Origin: Rhodococcus sp. 06-462-5
GTDB taxonomy: Bacteria > Actinomycetota > Actinomycetes > Mycobacteriales > Mycobacteriaceae
DNA length: 64,000 nucleotides
Direction of reading: 5' to 3'
NCBI RefSeq assembly: GCF_002258315.1
Contig: NZ_NOYD01000005.1
Coordinates: 241,584 to 305,583, forward strand
In this document: positions 29,773 through 40,157 of the stretch, piece by piece
Numbering within the stretch: position 1 is the stretch's first letter
Layout of the letters: every line of letters starts with the position of its first letter
Position numbers and translations under genes: made by a program
The notes under the pieces: model-generated
Databases searched by the model: none
Told to the model about the DNA's origin: nothing
Seen by the model: only the letters and a program-made list of their open reading frames with translations

Positions 29773-31389
29773 TCAGATCAATCCGAGCGACCGTTCGCGC
29801 ATTTCCACCTTGCGCACCTTGCCGGTGACCGTCATCGGGAACTCGTCGACCACGTGCACGTAGCGCGGGATCTTGTAGTGCGCCAATCGTCCGTCACAGA
29901 AGGACCGTATCGCCGCCGAATCGAGAGGCGCGGCATCGTCTTTCATCCTGATCCACACCATCAGCTCCTCGCCGTATTTCGGGTCGGGCACACCGATCAC
30001 CTGCGCGTCGAGGACATCGGGATGGGTGTACAGGAACTCCTCCACTTCGCGGGGATAGATGTTCTCGCCGCCGCGAATCACCATGTCCTTGATCCGCCCG
30101 GTGATCGCCACGTAGCCGTCTCCGTCCATCACCCCGATGTCGCCGGTGTGCATCCACCCCTCGCCGTCGATGGCCTCGGCGGTCTTCTCCGGCTGCTCCC
30201 AGTAGCCGAGCATCACCGAATAGCCGCGGGTGCACAGCTCGCCCGCCTCACCTCGTGGCAGCGTTTCGCCGAGGACGGGGTCGACGATCTTCACCTCCAG
30301 ATGAGGACCGACGCGTCCGACGGTCGACACCCGCTGCTCGATGGAGTCCTCGCTTCGAGTCTGCAGCGACACCGGAGACGTCTCGGTCATGCCGTAGCAG
30401 ATCGACACCTCGGCCATCCCCATCCGCTCGATCACCTGCTTCATCACCTCGGTGGGACACGGCGATCCGGCCATGATGCCGGTACGCAGACTGCCGAGGT
30501 CGAAATCGGCGAAGTTCTCCAGTGCCAGCTCGGCGATGAACATCGTCGGGACTCCGTAGAGCGACGTGCACTTCTCCGCGGCGACGGCCGTCAACGTCGC
30601 CACCGGATCGAACGAGGGCCCGGGAATCACCATCGCTGCGCCGTGCGACGTGCACGCGAGATTGCCCATCACCATGCCGAAGCAGTGGTAGAACGGCACC
30701 GGAATGCACACGCGGTCCTCGGCGGTGTAGTGGCAGAGCTCGCCGACGAAGAAGCCGTTGTTGAGGATGTTGCGATGACTGAGCGTCGCACCCTTGGGGA
30801 ATCCCGTTGTTCCCGAGGTGTACTGGATGTTGATGGCATCGTCGGCACCGAGCCGCTCGGACACATCGGTGATCATGCGCGGAGTCTTCGCCAACGCTCG
30901 ATGGCCGCGATCGGTCACCGCCTCCCATTGGATGCTCCCGATGAACAGCACCTCACGCAGAGATTCCACCTCGGGACGCACGTCGTCGATCATCGCCGCG
31001 TAGTTCGATCCCTTGAACTCCGTGGCCGACAACAGCACCGACACCCCGGCCTGCTTCAGCACGAACTGCAATTCGTGCGAGCGATACGCGGGATTGATGT
31101 TGACCAACACGGCACCGATCTTGGCCGTCGCATACTGCGCCAAAACCCATTCCGGGCAGTTCGGAGCCCATATTCCGACGCGGTCACCCACCTCGACTCC
31201 GGCCACGAGCAAACCGGCCGCCAACAGGTCGACGTCGGCGACGAACTCCGAGTAGGTCCACCGCCGCCCGGACGCAACATCGATCAAGGCATCACGATCC
31301 GAGTACCGCGCCGCCGTGCGATCCAGATTCGCGCCGATGGTGTCGTCCAGCACCGCTGTGTCCGACGGACCGGAAGAGTAACTGTCCAT
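29773..31389 (-). CDS. Fatty-acyl-CoA ligase (FadD-like AMP-binding enzyme)
   Basis: The 538-residue enzyme has the ANL-superfamily motifs YTSGTTGFPKGATLSH, YGMTETSP, GWMHTGDIGVMDGDGY and the conserved lysine in the C-terminal MTVTGKVRKVEMRE. FYHCFGMVMG and GSPCPTEVMKQV are typical of medium/long-chain acyl-CoA ligases of the FadD35 or AMP-binding DitJ kind. I chose ATG 31389 because TGGGGATC precedes it; an in-frame GTG at 31416 would add nine residues. It precedes aacS by 31 bases. Substrate chain length cannot be told. Confidence 0.9.
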   Translation of the reverse strand: MDSYSSGPSDTAVLDDTIGANLDRTAARYSDRDALIDVASGRRWTYSEFVADVDLLAAGLLVAGVEVGDRVGIWAPNCPEWVLAQYATAKIGAVLVNINPAYRSHELQFVLKQAGVSVLLSATEFKGSNYAAMIDDVRPEVESLREVLFIGSIQWEAVTDRGHRALAKTPRMITDVSERLGADDAINIQYTSGTTGFPKGATLSHRNILNNGFFVGELCHYTAEDRVCIPVPFYHCFGMVMGNLACTSHGAAMVIPGPSFDPVATLTAVAAEKCTSLYGVPTMFIAELALENFADFDLGSLRTGIMAGSPCPTEVMKQVIERMGMAEVSICYGMTETSPVSLQTRSEDSIEQRVSTVGRVGPHLEVKIVDPVLGETLPRGEAGELCTRGYSVMLGYWEQPEKTAEAIDGEGWMHTGDIGVMDGDGYVAITGRIKDMVIRGGENIYPREVEEFLYTHPDVLDAQVIGVPDPKYGEELMVWIRMKDDAAPLDSAAIRSFCDGRLAHYKIPRYVHVVDEFPMTVTGKVRKVEMRERSLGLI

Positions 31390-31425
31390 GATCCCCACGG
31401 TAGTGAGCCCGGTCACGTACGGCCA

Positions 31426-31440
31426 CCCCCGAATAGGGGG
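31426..31440 (-). terminator. Short GC hairpin after eutC
   Basis: CCCCC and GGGGG flank a five-base loop five bases beyond the eutC stop on the minus strand. There is no T run after it. It could end the ethanolamine transcript before the CoA-ligase gene, but the stem is short. Confidence 0.35.
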
Positions 31441-31444
31441 GACG

Positions 31445-32278
31445 TCAGTCGAGTGTCAGGGCCTCGGCCGCTTCGAGCACATCGGCTCGCGAGGTGTCCT
31501 TCAACGCCACACCCGACCGCCCCAGCTTCCTGGCGCCTGCCAACAGACCTGCCACGATTCGTGCCGACTGCGCATACCCCTGGCCTTCCGGCGGATGGAT
31601 GTTGGAGATGCAGTTGCGATCGGCGTCGGTGCACCCGGGTTTCGGCAGATGCGTCAGATAGATACCGAGACTGTCGGCGACCGACAACCCCGGACGCTCC
31701 CCGATCAGAACCAACACCGTCCGCACACCCATCGCCGCGGCGATGTGATCACCCAGCGCCACCCGAGCCTCGGTCGCGATCACGGGAGCCGCGATCGAAT
31801 AACGATCCGACAGCTCTGCTTTCAAGGCCTCGAGCATCGCCACACCGTGATCGGCGAGCGCACGCGGAGACAACCCGTCGCCCAACACGATGCCGATCTC
31901 GTCCTCGGAATGCGGCACTGCCGAGAGATCTTTCGGCTGCCGACCCAGATCGGGCCGTCTCAGATACTCCGCACGACTCGTCGCCAACGATGTCACCACC
32001 GACGGTGCACCGAGACCCACCTGCTCGACCCGGCCCACGAACTCTTCGACCTCGAGCGGCATGTGCACCGCATCCCGCGCAGCGGCATGCGCCGAACGAA
32101 ACTCGAGCACCCGCGTGGTCGGCAACGAATCACCGATGCGTCCCAAACCGATTCGAGCCTGGGTCATCGCCCTCAGGTCACCCCAGAACTCTGTTTCCGG
32201 CCGTTCCGCGGGCTCCACTCCTGCACTCCCTGGTCGTTCCGCGGGCTCCACTCCTGCCACCTCCGACTCACCGGTCAT
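31445..32278 (-). CDS. eutC: Ethanolamine ammonia-lyase, small subunit
   Basis: The 277-residue product is the light chain of the adenosylcobalamin-dependent enzyme that converts ethanolamine to acetaldehyde and ammonia. Family segments are TQARIGLGRIGDSLPT (near residue 40), EDEIGIVLGDGLSPRALADHG, IGERPGLSVADSLGIYLTH and the cysteine-bearing DADRNCISNIHPPEG. It starts in an ATGA overlap with the eutB stop, so the subunits are translationally coupled. The first 30 residues contain the octapeptide GVEPAERP twice, encoded by a direct DNA repeat (32203-32256) related to an intergenic repeat at 44676. This N-terminal addition is not part of the usual family. Confidence 0.94.
   Translation of the reverse strand: MTGESEVAGVEPAERPGSAGVEPAERPETEFWGDLRAMTQARIGLGRIGDSLPTTRVLEFRSAHAAARDAVHMPLEVEEFVGRVEQVGLGAPSVVTSLATSRAEYLRRPDLGRQPKDLSAVPHSEDEIGIVLGDGLSPRALADHGVAMLEALKAELSDRYSIAAPVIATEARVALGDHIAAAMGVRTVLVLIGERPGLSVADSLGIYLTHLPKPGCTDADRNCISNIHPPEGQGYAQSARIVAGLLAGARKLGRSGVALKDTSRADVLEAAEALTLD
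32203..32256 (-). repeat. Two-copy 32-base repeat inside the 5' end of eutC
   Basis: On the minus strand the 22-base word beginning GCAGGAGTGGAGCC and ending CGCGGAAC occurs at 32256-32235 and again at 32224-32203. It encodes GVEPAERP twice. The core GGAGTGGAGCCyGC followed by GGAACGACC also occurs in the tandem repeat at 44676-44766, so this looks like a dispersed element that has become coding. Confidence 0.7.
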
Positions 32279-33687
32279 CGCGCACTCATCAACGCGCGCA
32301 ACGGGCTTCCCGCTGCATCCACGTCCAGTACTCGACCGTCGGCGTCGACCATTCCCAGTCGGGAGAGCCACGACTCGAATTCCGGTGCCGGCCTCAGACC
32401 GAGAACCTGCCGAACGTAGAGCACGTCGTGGAAGCTCAACGACTGGTATCCGAGCATGACGTCGTCGGCACCGGGCACCGCAATGACGAACGCGACACCG
32501 GCGGTACCGAGGAGCGTCAGCAGGGTGTCCATGTCGTCCTGGTCGGCCTCGGCATGGTTGGTGTAGCAGACGTCCACTCCCATCGGCAGTCCCAGCAGCT
32601 TGCCGCAGAAGTGATCTTCCAGGCCGGCCCTGATGATCTGCTTACCGTCGTAGAGGTACTCGGGTCCGATGAATCCGACGACGGTGTTGATCAGCAGCGG
32701 CTCGAGATCGCGGGCCACCGCGTACGCACGCGTTTCGAGGGTCTGCTGATCGACGGGGCGGTCGCCGGTACCGATGTGCGCACCCGCCGACAACGCGGAG
32801 CCCTGACCGGTTTCGAGATACATGACGTTGTTCCCGACGGTTCCGCGGTGCAGCGATCGGCCGGCCTCGTTGGCTTCCCGGAGCAGCGGAACGTTCACTC
32901 CGAAGCTCGAATTGGCTCCTTCGGTGCCCGCGATGGATTGGAACACCAGATCGACCGGAACGCCCTTGTCGATCAGTTCCATCGTCGTCGTCACGTGCGA
33001 GAGCACGCACGATTGCGTGGGAATCTCGAAACGTTGCCGAATCTCGTCGAGCAGGTGCAGCAACTCGGCCGTCGCCTGAGGTGAATCGGTCGCGGGGTTG
33101 ATCCCGATCACCGCATCGCCCGATCCCAGCAGCAACCCGTCGAGCGTGGCCGCGGCGATTCCGCGGGGATCGTCCGTCGGATGATTGGGCTGGAGCCGAG
33201 TGGTGAGTGTGCCGGGAAGTCCCACCGTCGTGCGGAACGCCGACGTCACCTGCACCGCCCGCGACACTGCGATCAGATCCTGGTTTCGCATGATCTTGCT
33301 GACCGCGGCCACCATCTCCGGAGTCAGTCCGGCAGCCACCGACCGCAACGTCGCCGCCGCGTCCGGCCTCGCGGTGACCTGGAGCAGCCAGTCCCGCAGG
33401 CCGCCGACGGTCAGGTGCGAGACGGCACCGAATGCGATGCGGTCGTGTGAATCGATGATGAGCCGGGTGACCTCGTCGCTCTCGTACGGGACGAGCAGAT
33501 CGTGCAGGAAGACATCGAGTGAGACCTCCGACAGCGCCCATTGCGCTGCCGCACGCTCGGCATCCGATTCGGCTGCGCAGCCGGCCAATTCGTCACCGGA
33601 TCGCAGCGGTGTCGCCTTGGCCATGAGGTCGACCAACCCGTCGAACGTGTAGGTGGTGCCCGAGACCTGCTGGGTGTAGATCGTCAT
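32275..33687 (-). CDS. eutB: Ethanolamine ammonia-lyase, large subunit
   Basis: The 470-residue product is the heavy, catalytic TIM-barrel chain of ethanolamine ammonia-lyase. Characteristic segments are GDAVIGINPATDS (about residue 190), ETGQGSALSAGAHIGTGDRPVDQQTLE, VGFIGPEYLYDGKQIIRAGLEDHFCGKLLGLPMGVDVCYTNH in part, and a C-terminal YQSLSFHD. The start at ATG 33687 overlaps the permease stop (ATGA). Together with the permease and eutC it forms a minimal ethanolamine operon without microcompartment genes. Adenosylcobalamin must be supplied elsewhere, and no EutA reactivase was seen. Confidence 0.96.
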   Translation of the reverse strand: MTIYTQQVSGTTYTFDGLVDLMAKATPLRSGDELAGCAAESDAERAAAQWALSEVSLDVFLHDLLVPYESDEVTRLIIDSHDRIAFGAVSHLTVGGLRDWLLQVTARPDAAATLRSVAAGLTPEMVAAVSKIMRNQDLIAVSRAVQVTSAFRTTVGLPGTLTTRLQPNHPTDDPRGIAAATLDGLLLGSGDAVIGINPATDSPQATAELLHLLDEIRQRFEIPTQSCVLSHVTTTMELIDKGVPVDLVFQSIAGTEGANSSFGVNVPLLREANEAGRSLHRGTVGNNVMYLETGQGSALSAGAHIGTGDRPVDQQTLETRAYAVARDLEPLLINTVVGFIGPEYLYDGKQIIRAGLEDHFCGKLLGLPMGVDVCYTNHAEADQDDMDTLLTLLGTAGVAFVIAVPGADDVMLGYQSLSFHDVLYVRQVLGLRPAPEFESWLSRLGMVDADGRVLDVDAAGSPLRALMSAR

Positions 33688-35138
33688 TCCAGCTCGGCCT
33701 CGGCCTCGGCCAGTGCGGCGAACTCCTCGTCCGGCGAGTTCGCGACCAGATGATGCCTGCTGTAGATGCCGAAGTAGGCCATGAACGCGACGAACACGGC
33801 CAGGCACCACAGTGCCGCCGTGGAATCGACGACGAAGGTGGCGACAACAGCGAGGGCGGCGATGACCAGGGCGAATCCGGTTGTCACGACGCCGCCGGGG
33901 GTTCGGTACGGCCGTTCCATGTTCGGCTCGTTGCGACGGAGCACGATGTGGCTGACCATCATCAGAACGTAACTCAGAGCCGCGCCGAACACGGCCATGT
34001 TGAGCAACATTCCGCCCTGACCGGTCAGGGAGAGCAGGAAGCCGATGACGCCCGGCACGATCAACGCCAGCGTCGGAGCCTTGCGAGAGTTGGTGATGGA
34101 CAGTGTCTTCGGCAAGTATCCGGCGCGCGAGAGGGCGAACAGCTGGCGCGAGTACGCGTACATGATCGAGAAGAAGGACGCGACCAATCCCGCGAGGCCG
34201 ATGTAGTTGACGATCTTGCTCGCGGTTCCGTCACCGAGGGCTTCCACCAACGGGTTTCCCGATTCCTTGACGGCGTCGGCACCGCCGGCCCCGGTCACCA
34301 GGAACAGCACGACGGCACCGGTGACGAGCAGCACGCCCATGGCGGCGATGATGCCGCGTGGGACGTTCTTCGTCGGATCCTTGGCCTCCTCAGCGGCCAG
34401 CGGGACGCCTTCGATGGCGAGGAAGAACCAGATGGCGAACGGAACGGCGGCCCAGATTCCGAGGTAGCCGAACGGCAGGAATCCCGAGGCTCCGGCGGCG
34501 TCGGTGGGTGCAATGTCGGTCAGGTTGCTCGCGTCGAATTGCCCGATGGCGGCGATGGCGAACACCACGAGCCCGACCAGGGCGATCGCGGTGATGACGA
34601 ACATGATCTTGAGGGCTTCGCCTGCGCCGGAGAGGTGGATTCCGATGAACACGGCGTAGACCGCCAGGTAGACCCACCAGCCGTCGGTGATACCGAACAG
34701 TCCGAGCGATTCGACGTAGGCACCGATGAACGTGGCGATCGCCGCGGGAGCGATGGCGTACTCGATGAGAATGGCTGTGCCGGTGGCGAATCCGCCCCAC
34801 GGCCCGAGAGCGCGGCGGGCGAAGGTGTAGCCACCGCCCGCGGCGGGCAGCGCCGACGACATCTCGGCCATACCGAGGACCATGGCCAGGTACATGCCCG
34901 CGATGATGATCGCCGCGATGAGCAGACCACCGAAGCCGCCCTCGGCGAGACCGAGATTCCAACCGGAGTAGTCACCGGAGATGACGTAGCTGACTCCGAG
35001 GCCCGCCAGCAGGACCCAGCCTGCCGTCCCCTTCTTCAGAGTTCGCTTGGCCAGGTAGTCACCGCCCTCGACGTGCGACCGAGTGCTCTCGTGAGAGCCT
35101 GATTTCGAGTGAGACGACTGGGGGTCTACTACGGACAT
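33684..35138 (-). CDS. eat: Ethanolamine permease (APC superfamily)
   Basis: The 484-residue protein has about twelve membrane helices after a hydrophilic N-terminus of some 35 residues. It shows the features of the ethanolamine permease subfamily: GLGVSYVISGDYSGWNLGLAEGG, MAEMSSALPAAGGGYTFARRALGPWGG, and FLAIEGVPLAAEEAKDPTKN. Its stop overlaps the eutB start by four bases, which supports ethanolamine as substrate. The 140 bases upstream hold the operon promoter region; it contains the palindrome ACACGTGT at 35199-35206, whose role is unknown. Confidence 0.94.
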   Translation of the reverse strand: MSVVDPQSSHSKSGSHESTRSHVEGGDYLAKRTLKKGTAGWVLLAGLGVSYVISGDYSGWNLGLAEGGFGGLLIAAIIIAGMYLAMVLGMAEMSSALPAAGGGYTFARRALGPWGGFATGTAILIEYAIAPAAIATFIGAYVESLGLFGITDGWWVYLAVYAVFIGIHLSGAGEALKIMFVITAIALVGLVVFAIAAIGQFDASNLTDIAPTDAAGASGFLPFGYLGIWAAVPFAIWFFLAIEGVPLAAEEAKDPTKNVPRGIIAAMGVLLVTGAVVLFLVTGAGGADAVKESGNPLVEALGDGTASKIVNYIGLAGLVASFFSIMYAYSRQLFALSRAGYLPKTLSITNSRKAPTLALIVPGVIGFLLSLTGQGGMLLNMAVFGAALSYVLMMVSHIVLRRNEPNMERPYRTPGGVVTTGFALVIAALAVVATFVVDSTAALWCLAVFVAFMAYFGIYSRHHLVANSPDEEFAALAEAEAELE

Positions 35139-35278
35139 TGCAAGCCTCTCGTAACCAATTCGCTCGGAGCGGGGTCACGCCCGAGGGGACGATTCACAAC
35201 ACGTGTGGCGCGCGAATCGGTTCAAGATAGGCCCGTGATGTAAGCGCCGCGTCATCGATGAGTGACGGGCGAATTACG

Positions 35279-36256
35279 TCAGGTATCGACGGCGTTCACG
35301 TCGCCGATGTCTCCCTCGTCCGGTTCGGCGACTGTCAGTACCGCGTCCACCACAGCCCTGTTGGTTTCCAACTCACGCTCCAGCCGCCGGAGCGTGTGCG
35401 CGATGCGTGATTCTGCGAAATCACCGACGAGATCGACACTCGCCACCACGTAGATCTGTTTGGGACCGACGAACTCGATGCGCACGAATCTGACCGACGC
35501 CACCTCGGGAAGTTGCTCGATCCGCTGCACCACCGCGTTCCATAATGCTCTCGATCCCGGTTCGCCGGTGAGGAATCGACGGTTCCGATCGATCAATACG
35601 AAGGCGACGATTCCGAGCAGCACACCCACCAGGATGGAGCCGATGGCGTCGAACGCCGCCGATCCGGTGAGCTGATGCAACCCGATTCCGGTGCCGGCGA
35701 TGACGATGCCGATCAGTGCGGCACTGTCCTCCGCGAACACTGCCCGCAGCGTCGGATCGGAGGTCTCGAGCGCGTAGTCGAGGAAGTCCTTGTCGTATTC
35801 GGCCGCTTCACCGCGAATCTGCCGAACCGACTGCAGGAACGACACTCCCTCCAGCAGAAAAGCGATGGCGAGCACCACATACGCGACGAGGTAGTTCTCG
35901 CTGCTCGATTCGCCGGCGAGCAACGACGTGATGCCGTGCCACACCGACACGGCCGCACCGGCGACGAAGAGTCCGATCGCCGCGAGCGTCGACCAGAAAT
36001 AGGTCTCCCGCCCGTACCCGAGTGGCCGTCGATCATCGGGCCCACGTGATCCACGGCGATTGGCGACGAGCAGGAATATCTCGTTTCCGGTATCCGCCCA
36101 CGAGTGCGCAGCTTCGGCGACCATGGAGGCCGATCCGGTGAACACGGCCGCGAACGTCTTCGCGATCGCGACGCCGAGATTGGCGACGAAAGCGATGACC
36201 ACAGTGCGCAGGCTCTCGCCGCCGTCGGCGTCGTCGGACTTCGGTGCGCTCTTCAT
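35279..36256 (-). CDS. Cation diffusion facilitator family transporter
   Basis: The 325-residue protein has six membrane helices and the CDF metal site in helix II (AEAAHSWADTGNE) and helix V. The heavy-metal-transporter helix I (IAFVANLGVAIAKTFAAVFTGSASM) is clear, and a C-terminal cytoplasmic dimerisation domain follows (RFVRIEFVGPKQIYVVASVDL). It exports Zn2+, Mn2+ or a similar divalent cation. The start is ATG 36256; the upstream in-frame extension runs antiparallel to nothing recognisable and overlaps the DUF779 gene. It stands between the ethanolamine operon and the aldehyde dehydrogenase pair, separated from the latter by a strong hairpin, so it is likely an independent unit. Confidence 0.92.
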   Translation of the reverse strand: MKSAPKSDDADGGESLRTVVIAFVANLGVAIAKTFAAVFTGSASMVAEAAHSWADTGNEIFLLVANRRGSRGPDDRRPLGYGRETYFWSTLAAIGLFVAGAAVSVWHGITSLLAGESSSENYLVAYVVLAIAFLLEGVSFLQSVRQIRGEAAEYDKDFLDYALETSDPTLRAVFAEDSAALIGIVIAGTGIGLHQLTGSAAFDAIGSILVGVLLGIVAFVLIDRNRRFLTGEPGSRALWNAVVQRIEQLPEVASVRFVRIEFVGPKQIYVVASVDLVGDFAESRIAHTLRRLERELETNRAVVDAVLTVAEPDEGDIGDVNAVDT

Positions 36257-36279
36257 CTTTCGCACTGTATGCGCTGCGC

Positions 36280-36327
36280 GCAGTGGTGCGGTTATGTGCC
36301 ACCTGCGGCATCCAACCGCACCACTGC
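36280..36327 (-). terminator. 14-bp inverted repeat after the aldehyde dehydrogenase operon
   Basis: GCAGTGGTGCGGTT (36280-36293) is perfectly inverted at 36314-36327 with a 20-base loop. It lies ten bases beyond the DUF779 stop. Part of the loop (GTGCC...TGCGGC) can instead pair with GCCGCAGGCAC at 36326-36336, so two folds exclude each other. The simplest reading is a transcription terminator; there is no T tract, as is common in actinobacteria. Confidence 0.6.
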
Positions 36328-36336
36328 CGCAGGCAC

Positions 36337-36875
36337 TCAGCCCTGAAGCATCCCCGGGACGGGACACGCGTCGACGGCCTCGGCGACCACCAAGGGGTCT
36401 GCGGGAACCTCCGGTCGTCGACCTTCTTCCCAGTCGACGCCGACCAGTGGTGGATGCTCCGCGAGGATGGCGTTCTCCTCGGCGGTGTAAGCGCGTCCGC
36501 GGCTGAGGAACCGCACTCCCTCCGGCGATTCGAGCGAGAATCCACCACCGCGGCCGGGAACCACGTCGAGCACCAGTTGAGTGTGCTTCCACGCCTGGAA
36601 CTGAGATCCCGAAATCCACACCGGTACACCGTCGCTCCCGGTCGGCAGGTCCTGTGGGACCTCGCCGACCCCGAGTCGAAGGTCGATGTATCCCAGGAGG
36701 ACATCCCGGTCGCCGACGATGAATTCGCCTGCGGGATAACACATCGGCGACGACCCGTCACAGCATCCCCCGGACTGATGCATCATCAGTTCCCCGTGGA
36801 TACCGCCGAGGCGACGGAGCAGGTCCATCGCCTCGACGGTGGTCTTCAGCCGCGCGGGCTGCGCAGCGCTGGTCA

Positions 36876-36876
<1 letters not shown>
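36337..36876 (-). CDS. DUF779 protein, partner of aldehyde dehydrogenase
   Basis: The 179-residue product is a DUF779 member. It has MMHQSGGCCDGSSPMCYP (clustered cysteines that could hold a metal), GDRDVLLGYIDL, FQAWKHTQLVLDVVPGRGGGFSLESPEGVRFLSR and a C-terminal extension. DUF779 genes are often next to AldB/ExaC-type aldehyde dehydrogenase genes; their role is not established. The ATG overlaps the dehydrogenase stop by one base (TGATG), so the two are translationally coupled. Confidence 0.9.
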
Positions 36877-38399
<1,523 letters not shown>

Positions 38400-38463
38400 T
38401 GAAAATCCTCCTGATCGACACGTGCTTCACAGTTGATGCGATGTGTGATTCAAGACACTAGGG

Positions 38464-38487
38464 GTTGCAACGTTGCAACTACGTTGC
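38464..38487 (-). promoter_or_regulatory. Candidate operator of the aldehyde dehydrogenase operon
   Basis: The self-complementary octamer GTTGCAAC stands twice in direct succession (38464-38471 and 38472-38479), making a perfect 16-base palindrome. An ACGTTGC half-copy follows at 38481. It lies about 65-90 bases upstream of the dehydrogenase start, between that gene and the GAF regulator, a natural place for the regulator or another activator to bind. Confidence 0.55.
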
Positions 38488-38522
38488 TTCGTCTCATGCA
38501 CGAGGACCGGTGGAGCCTGCGG

Positions 38523-39818
38523 TCAAATTCCCAGTTCGCGGTCGAGCAGATCGATGCGTGCGCTGACTTGCCCGTAGAGCGCGGAATCACTGCTCAGGGT
38601 GGCCCGATACGCCTCCCACGCGATCACGTCCGAGCGACCGTGAATGGACGATGTCCACTGCGCCAGCAGCACCGGATCTCCGAGTCGGAGCAATGCGGCC
38701 TGCATCCGCGACCGCAGTTCCTCGCGGATCTCCTCGATGCCGGGCGCGGACGATCCGGGCAGCACCGGGCCCGAGTAGATACGCAGAGCAGCCTCGACGT
38801 CGCCGCGGTCGAGGGCACGCCGGATGTCGCCGACGTCCGAGGACAGCTCGCCGACCAGACGGTAGGGCCGCGACGCCAGGCCTGCGGTCCCGAAAGCCTT
38901 GCGCAATCTCGACATCTCGGCGCGGATCGTCACCGAGTCCAGTTCCTGCTCGTCGAGCAGCACGGCGAGGTGGTCGGAGCTGAGGCCTTCGGGATGCTCC
39001 CCGAGCAGAAGCAGGATCTCCGCGTGTCGCTGCGAGAGCGGGATCCGGCCGGAACCGCGCACCACTCCCGGCCGTCCCGATCCGAGGACCTCGAGCCGAG
39101 GAGCAGTGTCTCCCAGCGATTTCGGAGAGTTCATCAGATGCAGGCGTAGCTCGGATTCGGCGGCGGCGACGGTGGCACGCACCAGCGAGAGCACCTCGGG
39201 TACCGCAACGCGGGGGCCACCGGTGATATCGATGGCTCCCAGGATGTGGCCGCTGGTGGGGTGGTGAACCGGTGCCGCCGAGCAGCTCCACTCGTGCACC
39301 GACCTGGAGAAGTGCTCGGACGCGAAGATCTGCACACTGTGGTCGACCGCGAGAGCAGTGCCGGGGGCATTGGTGCCCTTGCTCTCCTCGCTCCAATCGA
39401 CCCCCTCGGCGAAGTCCATCGTGAGCGCTCGGTCCTTGGCCGCGGAATCACCCTCGACCCACAACAGCCGTCCCTCGGCATCGGAGATGGCCACGAGCAG
39501 ACCCGTGTCCGAAGCGTCCTCGACCAGCAGCTTGCGGATGACAGGACGGATGATGGCCATCGGGTGCCCGTTGCGGTAACGCTCGAGATCCGGCCCGGTC
39601 AACGCAGGAGTGTCGTTGCCGCCGTCGGGATCGACGCCCTTGGTTCGACTGCGCATCCACGAATCGAGCACGACGGACCTCACCGTCGAGCCCTGGGTAC
39701 GAATGTCGTCGACGAAAGATTGGTGGGCACTGGACATCTGGCGCGCGAGCACAGCGATGTCCTCGCCGGGGCGCACGGCGACCCAGGGGTTGCCACCACT
39801 GTTCGATCGGCTTGCCAT
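38523..39818 (-). CDS. GAF-domain transcriptional regulator (AcoR-like, lacking the AAA+ domain)
   Basis: The 431-residue protein has an N-terminal segment with LDSWMRSRTKGVDP, typical of acetoin/aldehyde regulators, then a GAF sensor domain (about 85-260: VAISDAEGRLLWVEGD, EGTNAPGTAL-like text, SCSAAPVHHPTSGHILGAIDITGG). The C-terminal part (about 285-350) reads like a winged helix (LSQRHAEILLLLGEHPEGLSSDHLAVLLDE, VTIRAEMSRLRKAF). The central AAA+ ATPase of sigma54 activators is missing, as usual in actinobacteria. ATG 39818 has GGAGGAAG upstream. It lies upstream of the aldehyde dehydrogenase on the same strand and is probably its regulator, sensing a small alcohol, aldehyde or related compound. 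Confidence 0.85.
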   Translation of the reverse strand: MASRSNSGGNPWVAVRPGEDIAVLARQMSSAHQSFVDDIRTQGSTVRSVVLDSWMRSRTKGVDPDGGNDTPALTGPDLERYRNGHPMAIIRPVIRKLLVEDASDTGLLVAISDAEGRLLWVEGDSAAKDRALTMDFAEGVDWSEESKGTNAPGTALAVDHSVQIFASEHFSRSVHEWSCSAAPVHHPTSGHILGAIDITGGPRVAVPEVLSLVRATVAAAESELRLHLMNSPKSLGDTAPRLEVLGSGRPGVVRGSGRIPLSQRHAEILLLLGEHPEGLSSDHLAVLLDEQELDSVTIRAEMSRLRKAFGTAGLASRPYRLVGELSSDVGDIRRALDRGDVEAALRIYSGPVLPGSSAPGIEEIREELRSRMQAALLRLGDPVLLAQWTSSIHGRSDVIAWEAYRATLSSDSALYGQVSARIDLLDRELGI

Positions 39819-39927
39819 TCGACGCTTCCTCCGTGACCTGTCCACATCGTTGTAACCCAGCTCACAAGCCAGGATACAGCCGTGGCCGGCGCGCGCGGCC
39901 CAGGCCGGTCGCGCCGACCCCGGGTGC

Positions 39928-40065
39928 CTACTTCTTCTTGACCGCCGAGGTGATGATGTCGTTGCTGGTGTCACCACTCGACTTGGCCCGCTTGTCCGCG
40001 CGCTTGTCCTTGAGAGATTTGCCGGATTTCTTGGTCATCGTGTTGCGGGGCGATTTGTCCGACAT
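39928..40065 (-). CDS. Small basic protein, 45 residues, actinobacterial
   Basis: The product begins MSDKSPRNTMTKKSGKSLK and is rich in Lys, Arg and Ser throughout, ending in AVKKK. Short Lys-rich proteins with this opening are frequent hypothetical proteins in mycobacteria and rhodococci; the function is unknown. ATG 40065 is preferred because homologues as I recall them start with MSDKSP; the open frame extends to 40110. It stands alone between mftG and the GAF regulator. Confidence 0.65.
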   Translation of the reverse strand: MSDKSPRNTMTKKSGKSLKDKRADKRAKSSGDTSNDIITSAVKKK

Positions 40066-40157
40066 GGCAGTAACCCATCTATCGGGGAACCTGAACGGTC
40101 CCCAGACCACGAACGCTACGCCTCGACGCGCCGACCGTGGTCTTCAACAGCCACGAC

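Noticed and set aside
35199..35206. ACACGTGT palindrome upstream of the ethanolamine permease as an operator
   Set aside because: An isolated eight-base palindrome is expected by chance; no second copy or longer symmetry supports it.
38501..38522. Third dispersed copy of the GGAGTGGAGCC repeat
   Set aside because: Only about 12 bases match (GTGGAGCCTGCGG); too short to separate from chance in this base composition.
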